DNA from: JAFLBB01 sp040007195
GTDB lineage: Bacteria > Acidobacteriota > Terriglobia > Bryobacterales > Bryobacteraceae
Direction: 5' to 3'
Length of the DNA: 17,901 nucleotides
Assembly: GCA_040007195.1 (NCBI GenBank)
Contig: JBDTVQ010000102.1
Location: 1 to 17,901, forward strand
Part shown: one piece after another, positions 1 to 6,596 of the stretch
Numbering within the stretch: the stretch's first letter is position 1
How the letters are laid out: every line of letters begins with the position of its first letter
The notes under the pieces: model-generated
The model's input: the letters and a program-made list of their open reading frames with translations, nothing else
Databases searched by the model: none
Told to the model about the DNA's origin: nothing
Translations under genes and position numbers: made by a program

Positions 1-158
1 TTGCCGACATGGCCCGAAGGGTGGGGGGAGTTCCTCCCTCCCCCCAGCCTGGCCCACGGCCCGCGCCGGTTCCGCTCGCCAAAAGTGAAAAGCTCGTCCG
101 TTGCATTTGCGGCGCCGTGATCGCCGTGGGCAAGCCCTGCCCCTTCTGCGAATCGTGA
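1..158 (+). CDS. C-terminal fragment of a protein ending in a zinc ribbon
   Basis: An open frame runs in from the left edge (first full codon at base 3) to a TGA at 156-158. It encodes a Pro/Gly-rich linker followed by a short cysteine cluster, RCICGAVIAVGKPCPFCES, that is CxC followed 10 residues later by CPFC, which is a likely single zinc ribbon at the very C-terminus. The upstream part is outside the window, so the main domain is unknown. The gene stops 16 bases before the next start and shares its zinc-ribbon theme with two later proteins of the same run, so it is probably the preceding member of the operon. An ATG at 9-11 is in frame, so a very short stand-alone protein is formally possible, but the proline-rich linker looks like the tail of a larger protein. 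Confidence 0.6.
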   Translation, partial: ADMARRVGGVPPSPQPGPRPAPVPLAKSEKLVRCICGAVIAVGKPCPFCES

Positions 159-174
159 AGCCCAGGCACTTCCC

Positions 175-996
175 ATGACACCCGAACAAGCGTCGCTCGC
201 CCCCGCCCCTCCCGCGCAAGCCCCGGTCGCCTCCAATTTCTGGTACATGCCGGACCGCTCTCAGATGCTCGTCCTTGGCGGACTCGCCGGACTCGTGTTC
301 ATTGCGTTCGGCACGCTGATCTTCCCCACCACGATGGCGCGCATTCTGCTCGACTATCCGTCCACGCACTTTGTCTACCCGTTCACCATTCAAAATGTGA
401 TGAACATCTTTTTCTTCGTTGCCATGGGCGATCTGTTCGTCCGCTGGCGCGTCGGCGCTCGAGAAGCGCTCTTTCTGAAACAGCATTACTTGCCCGAAGA
501 CGATCAGACCGTCCTGCGCCTGAAAGACCTCGGCCCCATCCGGCGCCGCGTCGTAGGCCAGTTCGATAGGGAAAACGGCATCCTTCCCTCGCTGATCGAC
601 CTTTCGATTCTCCAGTTCCAATCCAGCCACAGCATCGATCAGGCGGCCACCGTCATGAACTCCGCGCTGCAACTGATCGCCCATCGCGTCGACATGCGGT
701 ATGGCATGGTCCGTTTCGTCGCCTGGCTGGTTCCCACCATCGGTTTCATCGGCACCGTATATGGCCTCGGCGCCGCACTGATGGAAGCCGGCGGCAACAA
801 GGGCGGTATCGATCTCAAGGTGGTCGCGCGGACGCTCGGCGTGGGCTTCGACGCTACCATGACGGCGCTCATGCATAGCGCCGTGCTCGTCTTCATTCTG
901 CAGATCGTGCAGGCGCAGGAGGAGCACGCCGTCAATCACGCCGGCGAATATACGCTGCGCAACCTCATTAACCGCCTGTATGTGGAGAGGAAGTAG
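175..996 (+). CDS. MotA/TolQ/ExbB-like proton channel protein
   Basis: A 273-residue inner-membrane protein. Predicted membrane segments lie near residues 31-50, 68-88, 180-202 and 220-247. The last two carry the family signature: a W-x-x-P-x-x-G-F-I-G-T-V-Y-G-L block at 184-198 and a second polar-spotted helix, TLGVGFDATMTALMHSA (220-236), matching the paired TM3/TM4 pore helices of TolQ, ExbB and MotA. A cytoplasmic stretch of about 90 residues separates the helix pairs, as in the family. Known members form a pentameric proton channel around a dimer of a TolR/ExbD/MotB-type partner, and the next gene is such a partner. The substrate or force-receiving element is unknown. The ATG start has only a weak upstream AGG, but the protein begins with a short Ala/Pro-rich cytoplasmic tail and no better start is visible. 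The pore family is confident; its role in this operon is inferred. Confidence 0.85.
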   Translation: MTPEQASLAPAPPAQAPVASNFWYMPDRSQMLVLGGLAGLVFIAFGTLIFPTTMARILLDYPSTHFVYPFTIQNVMNIFFFVAMGDLFVRWRVGAREALFLKQHYLPEDDQTVLRLKDLGPIRRRVVGQFDRENGILPSLIDLSILQFQSSHSIDQAATVMNSALQLIAHRVDMRYGMVRFVAWLVPTIGFIGTVYGLGAALMEAGGNKGGIDLKVVARTLGVGFDATMTALMHSAVLVFILQIVQAQEEHAVNHAGEYTLRNLINRLYVERK

Positions 997-1056
997 GGGC
1001 AGCGTGGTGAAAGTAAGCAGGCCAAGCGCCATGACTCGCCCACGGGAGGCCTTCGC

Positions 1057-1866
1057 ATGTCGGGAATGAGGGCCGGCAACCGCGAAATCAACATCATTAA
1101 CATGTCGCTGCTCGACATCTTGTGCGGCGCCATGGGGGCGTTCTGCTTCATGATGCTGGCGCTGTTCCCCTACTGGTCGCCCTCTGGCGTCGGCGCGAAA
1201 GATGCCGCCGCGCAGGCCCAGCAGATGCAGCAGGAACTGGAGCAGCTAAAAGAGCAGTTGCGCAAATCGGGCGGCGCCGGAGCGGCCAATGCGCTCGAGC
1301 GCATTGAGAAGCTTCAACAGCAGATGCAGCAAATAGAGGGCGAGAACAACCGCCTGCGCGCCGATCTGGAAGAAGCGAAGAAAAAGACGCGGCAGCTCGA
1401 AATGCGCAATCCCGTGATCATCGCCATCAACTGGTCCACCGCCGGCCATGAGGTGAATGTGTTTGTGCATACGCCAGGCCTGAAGACCGGCAAAGGCGAG
1501 ACGCAACCGCCCGTCGACCCCCTCAAGAAGCAAGGCCAGTTCTTTTTCGGCGACATGGCCTACGGCACCATCCGGGGGCCGGGCATGCAATTTTGGCTGA
1601 TGCGCGACACCGTCGCCGGAAGCCGCTGCGACATCTACTACAAGTTCTTTGCCAACAATGGAAATCTCCAGCCGGCTACCATCTTCGGCAGCTATATCCA
1701 CGACAGCAAATCCTACATATTGCCGGCCGTGGAGATGTCGCGCGAAAAGACCGCGTACAAAGTAGGAACACTGATCATCAATACCGACTATTCGCTGAAG
1801 TTCGAACCGGTGCCGGAACTGGCGGCCGCCTACCAAAAACAGTTGGAGGCGGCGCGCAAACCCTAA
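1057..1866 (+). CDS. MotB/ExbD-like single-pass protein with coiled coil
   Basis: A 269-residue protein with a short cytoplasmic N-terminus, one membrane helix (about 17-39), a long coiled coil rich in Gln/Glu/Lys (about 50-118) and a beta-rich C-terminal domain (about 119-250). The helix begins NMSLLDILCGAMGAFCF; Asp20 sits where ExbD and MotB keep the proton-carrying aspartate, so this is the likely stator partner of the upstream MotA/ExbB-like protein. The C-terminal domain lacks a recognisable OmpA-type peptidoglycan-binding motif, so it may bind something else in the periplasm. A good ribosome-binding site, GGGAGG, lies about 8 bases before the ATG at 1057; another in-frame ATG at 1066 is possible. 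The 60-base gap from the previous gene is the largest inside this operon. The pairing is well supported by order; the C-terminal domain is unrecognised. Confidence 0.7.
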   Translation: MSGMRAGNREINIINMSLLDILCGAMGAFCFMMLALFPYWSPSGVGAKDAAAQAQQMQQELEQLKEQLRKSGGAGAANALERIEKLQQQMQQIEGENNRLRADLEEAKKKTRQLEMRNPVIIAINWSTAGHEVNVFVHTPGLKTGKGETQPPVDPLKKQGQFFFGDMAYGTIRGPGMQFWLMRDTVAGSRCDIYYKFFANNGNLQPATIFGSYIHDSKSYILPAVEMSREKTAYKVGTLIINTDYSLKFEPVPELAAAYQKQLEAARKP

Positions 1867-1885
1867 GAAGGCACAAAATAATCTC

Positions 1886-1892
1886 CAGGAGA
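1886..1892 (+). promoter_or_regulatory. Strong ribosome-binding site for the zinc-ribbon FHA gene
   Basis: CAGGAGA lies 5 bases before the ATG at 1898 and fixes this start. It is one of the clearest Shine-Dalgarno sequences in the run; several neighbours rely instead on close coupling to the previous stop codon. Confidence 0.6.
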
Positions 1893-1897
1893 TTCGC

Positions 1898-2527
1898 ATG
1901 ATTCAATGCAAGGATGGGCACTTTTACGATCCGGCGAAGCACTCGGCCTGTCCGTGGTGCGCGCAGCCGTTCGACGTCGGCGGTGAAGGTAAGACCACGC
2001 CTGTGCGCCCGAGTTTCGACGATCAGCCCAAACCCACGCCCATTCGCGCGGCGAATGCGCTCTCCGAGGACACCAACATCGGCTCCGAAGACGCCAAGAC
2101 GCAGCCGCTGTATGCCGCCCGCCCGCCCGCGCCGGCTCCCGTACCCGTCGCCGCGCCTCCTCCGCCACCGCCACAACCGGCTGGACCGCCCGAGCCCGTC
2201 GTCGGCTGGCTGGTGGCCATTGCCGGTCCCGAACGCGGCCGCGACTTCCGCCTGCATGCCGAGCGTAACTTCGTCGGCCGCGGCACGGAAATGGATGTCG
2301 CCATCTCAGGCGATGCCCGCGTCTCGCGCGCCCGCCACGCCATCGTCACCTTTGAGCCGCGAAAAAAAATCTTCTATCTGTCCCCCGGCGACGCCTCCGG
2401 CCTCGTCTATCTCAACGATGACCTTCTCGACAAAACTGTACCCATCGGGCCCGATGACCGCATCGAAGTGGGAGACACGACGTTGAAGCTGGTGCCCTTT
2501 GTTACCGGCGACTTCAGTTGGTCCTAA
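1898..2527 (+). CDS. Zinc-ribbon FHA-domain protein (soluble)
   Basis: A 209-residue cytoplasmic protein. An N-terminal zinc ribbon is visible at residues 4-21: CKDGHFYD then CPWC, a Cys/His plus CxxC arrangement. A Pro/Ala-rich linker (about 30-101) follows, then an FHA domain (about 103-201) with the expected phosphothreonine-binding landmarks: GR at 127-128, S143-R144 with H147, and N173 before the last strands. FHA domains read phosphothreonine on partner proteins, so this is a probable adaptor for the kinase encoded at the end of the run. The linker contains Thr residues (AKTQPL near 66-71) that could themselves be kinase targets, as in GarA/OdhI-type proteins; that is inference. No membrane segment is seen. 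Only 10 bases separate its stop from the next start. Confidence 0.85.
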   Translation: MIQCKDGHFYDPAKHSACPWCAQPFDVGGEGKTTPVRPSFDDQPKPTPIRAANALSEDTNIGSEDAKTQPLYAARPPAPAPVPVAAPPPPPPQPAGPPEPVVGWLVAIAGPERGRDFRLHAERNFVGRGTEMDVAISGDARVSRARHAIVTFEPRKKIFYLSPGDASGLVYLNDDLLDKTVPIGPDDRIEVGDTTLKLVPFVTGDFSWS

Positions 2528-2537
2528 GCGAAACGCC

Positions 2538-3833
2538 ATGAACTACCGCTTCGGCAACGCCCAGCACATCGGAGCGCGTCAGCAGCAGCAGGACTCCTTC
2601 GGCTTCAGCGATTCGGGCGACGAGAGCTTCTCCGCTCACGCGGGTTTTCTCGCGGTGGTAGCCGACGGCATGGGTGGATTGGCGCACGGAGATGCCGCCA
2701 GCCGCACGGCCGTGCGCAGCTTCCTGCAAAACTATAAGGCCAAGACGGATACCGAATCCATTCCGCAGGCTTTGGATCGCTCCATTCGCGCCGCCAACGT
2801 CGACGTCAACACGCTGGCCGCCAGCCTCAGCCAAAGCGGTGAGATGGGAACCACGTTGGTGGCAGCGGCAATGCTGGACGACGAGCTATTTTGGGTCTCC
2901 TGCGGCGATTCGGCGATTTTTCTTCTGCGCGATGGCGATCTCACGCTATTAAATACGCAGCATGTGTATGCCCGCATTCTTGACGAGCGCGCCGCCCGGA
3001 GCGAGATCACCAACGAAGAGGCTCTCGGCGATCGTCAGCGCGAAGCGCTCACCAGCCATCTCGGCCAGCCTGAGATGTCGGAGGTGGATCTCTCCACGCA
3101 TGCCTTCGCCCTACAGTCCGGCGACACGCTGCTGCTGGCAAGCGACGGGCTGTTCAAGACCATATCCGAGGGGGAAATCGCATCGGTGGCCGGAAACGGC
3201 AGCAACATGCAGGCCGCTTGCGAGCGGCTGGTCGCGGCCGTGCTGGAGAAACAGCGGCGCGGGCAGGACAACGTGACCGTCGTCGCCCTTGGCTATGGTG
3301 AAGTGGCCGTGGTTCCGCCTCCTCCCGAAGCCGAGGATCCCTCCATCGAGAAGACGCAGGTGCGCGACCGCGCGAAGGAATCGCTCGCCGCGCAACAGAT
3401 GGCCGCCCGCAAGACGGTGGAATCGCGGCTGTCCGCCGCGCCGCCTCCACGCAAGATCAAGGCATGGAAGATTCTCGTCCCCGCGCTCATTTTTGTAGCC
3501 GTGGTCGCCGCCGCTGGATTCTACTCATGGATCTGCTGCGCGGCGCCTCCGGCGGATCCTCCCGCGCGGGAAAAGGGCGCAGTGGGTTACGACCTCGACA
3601 AGCTTCCGCCGTCCAAACCCGGTTCGGATGGCAAGGAACATCCGCCTCAGGAGTTTGAGCCATTGCAGCCCGGTGCTGTGGAACCGGCGAGGCCACAATC
3701 CGCCGCGCCGCCCCCGGCTTCGGCGCCGCCCGCCTCCGCTCCACCCGTCACGGCGCCACCCGTCACGGCGCCGCCCGCGGCCGCCCCACCGCCGTCCACA
3801 AGAGTGCCGCCTGGCAAGGCAGGCATGCAATAG
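2538..3833 (+). CDS. Membrane-anchored PP2C-family Ser/Thr phosphatase
   Basis: A 431-residue protein with an N-terminal PP2C (PPM) domain (about 1-256), a basic juxtamembrane linker, one membrane helix (about 311-330) and an extracytoplasmic Pro/Ala-rich tail (335-431). Metal-binding motifs are all present: D19 in QQQQDSFG, D43-G44 in VADGMGG, the GTTL and GDS blocks (104-124), D203 in ASDGL, and D244-N245 in GQDNVTVV. It should dephosphorylate Ser/Thr residues on the cytoplasmic side. I chose the ATG at 2538, after the FHA stop, rather than an upstream in-frame ATG at 2499 that would overlap the previous gene and add 13 residues unlike PP2C N-termini (the family starts close to the QQDS motif). 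The tail contains a perfect 15-base tandem duplication. Thr273 in EKTQVRD just before the membrane is a plausible phosphorylation or FHA-docking site. Confidence 0.9.
   Translation: MNYRFGNAQHIGARQQQQDSFGFSDSGDESFSAHAGFLAVVADGMGGLAHGDAASRTAVRSFLQNYKAKTDTESIPQALDRSIRAANVDVNTLAASLSQSGEMGTTLVAAAMLDDELFWVSCGDSAIFLLRDGDLTLLNTQHVYARILDERAARSEITNEEALGDRQREALTSHLGQPEMSEVDLSTHAFALQSGDTLLLASDGLFKTISEGEIASVAGNGSNMQAACERLVAAVLEKQRRGQDNVTVVALGYGEVAVVPPPPEAEDPSIEKTQVRDRAKESLAAQQMAARKTVESRLSAAPPPRKIKAWKILVPALIFVAVVAAAGFYSWICCAAPPADPPAREKGAVGYDLDKLPPSKPGSDGKEHPPQEFEPLQPGAVEPARPQSAAPPPASAPPASAPPVTAPPVTAPPAAAPPPSTRVPPGKAGMQ
3741..3770 (+). repeat. Two-copy 15-base tandem repeat in the phosphatase tail
   Basis: The unit CCACCCGTCACGGCG occurs twice back to back (3741-3755, 3756-3770) and encodes a repeated P-P-V-T-A in the periplasmic Pro-rich tail. 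It is in frame, so copy-number change would only alter tail length. Confidence 0.85.
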
Positions 3834-3841
3834 GCGCCGCT

Positions 3842-5185
3842 ATGAAGTGCTGGGCTTCCATTCCGATTCTTGCCGCACTGCTCGCCGAGGCCGCGGCCGG
3901 CGCGCCTCCGGTGGCCGAGATGAAGAACCAGACGCCGATCATCATCCTCGCCTATCAGGAGGCCGACGGTTCCACCAGTTCGGCCTCGGGCACAGGTTTC
4001 TTCGTCACACCCACGCAGATCGTTACGAATTGGCACGTCTGCTGCTCGCTGCCCGAAGGCGTGCAGAAAAAGGTGGTCCTCGCCGGACGCTCGAAAGAAG
4101 AACTCTCCGCCGTCACCGTCATCTGGAGTTCCCAGAGCAAAGACCTCGCCGTTCTCGAGCTACAGAAGCCCGTGCAGGTGCACCCGGTCACCTTCGGCAA
4201 GTTTGAATCGCTTAGCGAGGGCATGGACGTGTGGGCTGTCGGTTATCCGGGCGCGGCCGGACGCATGTCGAAGGGCGAAGGCGCCTTCCGTTCCTCGCTC
4301 ACCAAAGGCGTGATCAGCAAAATGGACACGCGCGCGGTGAAGGACGGCGGCGCATCGGTGAAGCTCATTCAGACCGACGCCTCCATCAACGCGGGCAACT
4401 CTGGCGGACCGTTGTTCGACACCTGCGGCCGGGTCGTCGGCGTGAACGTCACCAAAGCGCTGGTAACCGTCATGGACGCGCAAGGCAAACCGGTCCGAGT
4501 GCCGGAGGCAGACGGCATCGGCTGGAGCGTGGACATTCGCGAACTGCTGCCCGAACTCGACAAACTGAACATCAAGTATTCGGCCTTTGAAAATCCGTGC
4601 GAAGCGGGCTCGGGCGTCACGCAGAGCGGCGGCTTCTCCAGTCTCATTTTGGGGGCGCAGGTGCTGCTGATGGTTCTCACCCTCATCATGGGCGTCGTCA
4701 TCGTGCGTAAAAAGGTGGCCCCGGCAATCGTCAATGCCGTCACGCAGCGGCGCTACTCGGCCATTCCCCCGCAGCCGCAGCCGCAGGTGCCGGTGTACCC
4801 AGCCACGCCGCGCGCCCCAGCGCCGCAACCCCACCAGGCGGCCGCGCCCACACCTCCCGTCGTCAAACCGCGCGTCACGCTGCTCGGGCTCTCCGGCGAG
4901 TACGAAGGCCAGCGTCTCCCGCTGATGGCACAGGGCCTCACCTTCGGCCGCGACGCGTCGGTATCGAACATCGTCTTCGCCTCTGGCACCAGCGGCATCA
5001 GCAAGCGCCACTGCCGCGTCTACTTCCAGCAGGGCAAAGTGTTTGTCGAGGACACCTACTCTTCGAACGGCACGTTTCTGGGAACGGGCGCGCGCATATC
5101 CTCCGGAGAACCGCGCGAGTTGCAATCGGGTGACGAGATCCGCCTCGTCGACGAACGGAACGCCTTCCGCCTGGAGCGCACGTAA
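3842..5185 (+). CDS. Periplasmic trypsin-like protease fused to a cytoplasmic FHA domain
   Basis: A 447-residue protein that seems to span the membrane. An N-terminal signal peptide (about 1-21) is followed by a trypsin/HtrA-type serine protease domain (about 30-245) with an apparent complete triad: H65 in VTNWHVC, D101 in KDLAVLEL and S187 in NAGNSGGP. No PDZ domain follows, unlike DegP/HtrA. A membrane helix (about 267-288) and a Pro-rich linker then lead to an FHA domain (about 344-445) with GR at 369-370, the SKRH motif at 387-390 and SNGTF at 408-412. The topology places the protease outside and the phosphothreonine reader inside, so cytoplasmic phosphorylation could recruit or gate the protease. 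The gene starts 8 bases after the phosphatase stop and its stop overlaps the next start by one base. The FHA domain is closely similar to that of the next gene. Confidence 0.88.
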   Translation: MKCWASIPILAALLAEAAAGAPPVAEMKNQTPIIILAYQEADGSTSSASGTGFFVTPTQIVTNWHVCCSLPEGVQKKVVLAGRSKEELSAVTVIWSSQSKDLAVLELQKPVQVHPVTFGKFESLSEGMDVWAVGYPGAAGRMSKGEGAFRSSLTKGVISKMDTRAVKDGGASVKLIQTDASINAGNSGGPLFDTCGRVVGVNVTKALVTVMDAQGKPVRVPEADGIGWSVDIRELLPELDKLNIKYSAFENPCEAGSGVTQSGGFSSLILGAQVLLMVLTLIMGVVIVRKKVAPAIVNAVTQRRYSAIPPQPQPQVPVYPATPRAPAPQPHQAAAPTPPVVKPRVTLLGLSGEYEGQRLPLMAQGLTFGRDASVSNIVFASGTSGISKRHCRVYFQQGKVFVEDTYSSNGTFLGTGARISSGEPRELQSGDEIRLVDERNAFRLERT

Positions 5186-5730
5186 TGAGCTTCCTGGAGA
5201 AGGTCGCGCTGTGGGCGGTAATTCTCATTTGCATAACGCTGCTGCGGCTGCTCATCCGCGCCGCCCGCCGCTCGATGTCCAAACCGGCCGCGCAATGGCA
5301 ACCGGCACAAGCGGCATTTCCGCCACCACAGTATTCGCCCCAACCGCTGCCACCTAAGCCGCCCCGGCCGGAGCCCACCAATCCCCTTTTCGAGATTATC
5401 GGCCTCTCCGGCGAGTACGCCGGTCAGCGCCTGCGCCCTGGAGATACTGAGCTCGTCTTCGGCCGCGACGCAGCGATGGTCCACGTCGTCTATCCGGCCA
5501 ACCTCAGTTCCATCTCGAAACGCCATTGCCGGCTCTTCGCCAACTCCGCCGGCCGTATCTGGATCGAAGACACATGGTCTGCCAACGGGACCTTCGTTGC
5601 TGAACTCAAACCCGGGGCGCGCGCGGCCACAACACGTCTCCCAGCCGGCACACCGCACGAACTCCAACCCGGTGATGCGTTCTGCCTCTCCGGGCCCGAC
5701 CAAATGTTCCGTTTGGAGAAGAATGGATGA
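5185..5730 (+). CDS. N-terminally membrane-anchored FHA protein
   Basis: A 181-residue protein with an N-terminal membrane helix (about 7-25), a basic then Pro-rich linker (26-66) and an FHA domain (about 68-178). The motifs match those of the preceding protease's FHA domain almost block for block: GLSGEYAGQRL, FGRDA, SSISKRHCR, IEDTWSANGTF. This suggests a duplication within the operon in which one copy stayed attached to the protease and the other is free but membrane-bound. It may compete for the same phosphothreonine ligand or join the same complex. Start and previous stop share one base (TAATG), with GGAG about 9 bases upstream, so translation is coupled. The FHA assignment is confident; the partner is unknown. 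Confidence 0.85.
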   Translation: MSFLEKVALWAVILICITLLRLLIRAARRSMSKPAAQWQPAQAAFPPPQYSPQPLPPKPPRPEPTNPLFEIIGLSGEYAGQRLRPGDTELVFGRDAAMVHVVYPANLSSISKRHCRLFANSAGRIWIEDTWSANGTFVAELKPGARAATTRLPAGTPHELQPGDAFCLSGPDQMFRLEKNG

Positions 5731-6596
5731 GCGCGGTCGCTCTCGCCTTCGACACCGCGATCCTTTCGAATCGCGGAGGCCGCGAGGCCAATCAGGATGA
5801 AGCCCGCCATCTCGCCTCGCCTGGCGGCGGATGCTGGGTGCTCTGCGATGGACTGGGCGGCCATGGCGGCGGCGAAACGGCCGCCCGCATCGGCGCCACC
5901 ACCATCCTGCAATGCTTCGAGCTCTACGCCGAATGCTCCCAATCCGCCCTGCGAACCTATCTCGAATCGGCGCGCCGCGCCATACTCGCCGAGCGCACGC
6001 AGAATCACTACCTCGCCGCGATGAATTCCACAGTCGTGCTGCTGGTCGCCTCCGGCGGCCAGGCTCTGTGGGCCCACGCCGGCGATTCACGCCTCTACTG
6101 GTTCCGCGCCGGCCGCCTGCAGAAGCAAACCCGGGATCACAGCGTCCCGCAATCGCTTGCCGACGCGGGCAAGATCGCAGCCAAACAAATTCGCTTTCAC
6201 GAGGACCGGAACAAGGTTCTGCGTACGCTCGCCGGCGGCGAAGAGCTCGAAGCGGACCTCTCCGGCGAAGCGATACACTTGAAATCCGGCGACTCTTTTT
6301 TGCTCGCCAGTGACGGCCTGTGGGAACTGGTCAACGAAACCGAAATGGAGGTGGAACTCGCCCGCTCGGCCACTGCCGAAGCGTGGCTCAAGGGTTTGGA
6401 GACTCGTCTACGGACGCGCGCCTTCTCCGGTCACGATAACTACTCGGCAGTTGCGGTTCGCGTCAACGACCATACTCCCGCGGCGGCTGTGCCGAGAGAA
6501 GCGCCCGAGCCCGTCAGCCTGCGTACGAACACATCCATTGAATTGCCAAAGACCGAGCGGCCACTGCCGCGTCTGAAACCAGGGGGACAAGAGTAA
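5727..6596 (+). CDS. Soluble PP2C-family Ser/Thr phosphatase
   Basis: A 289-residue cytoplasmic PP2C (PPM) phosphatase, the second in this operon. Visible motifs are NQDEA (22-26, D24), CDGLGGHGGGE (40-50, D41), AHAGDSRLYWF (117-126), QTRDHS, LLASDGLWE (192-200, D196) and HDNYSAV (236-242, D237-N238), giving the usual two-metal site. The region normally reading GTT has MNSTVVLL instead, a minor departure. A short Pro/Thr-rich tail (about 248-289) follows; there is no membrane helix, in contrast to the first phosphatase. It overlaps the previous gene by four bases (ATGA) with a GGAGAAGA ribosome-binding site, and its TAA directly abuts the kinase start. It probably resets phosphorylation set by that kinase. 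Confidence 0.92.
   Translation: MSAVALAFDTAILSNRGGREANQDEARHLASPGGGCWVLCDGLGGHGGGETAARIGATTILQCFELYAECSQSALRTYLESARRAILAERTQNHYLAAMNSTVVLLVASGGQALWAHAGDSRLYWFRAGRLQKQTRDHSVPQSLADAGKIAAKQIRFHEDRNKVLRTLAGGEELEADLSGEAIHLKSGDSFLLASDGLWELVNETEMEVELARSATAEAWLKGLETRLRTRAFSGHDNYSAVAVRVNDHTPAAAVPREAPEPVSLRTNTSIELPKTERPLPRLKPGGQE

Noticed and set aside
175..1866. Zorya (ZorA/ZorB) anti-phage system
   Set aside because: The channel-pair resemblance is real, but ZorA has a long cytoplasmic tail and ZorB an OmpA-type domain, neither seen here, and no ZorC/D/E gene is in the window.
4160..5125. Long minus-strand open frame (321 codons) across the protease-FHA gene
   Set aside because: It is antisense to a gene with clear motifs; the long frame arises from high GC and codon bias, and its translation shows no domain.
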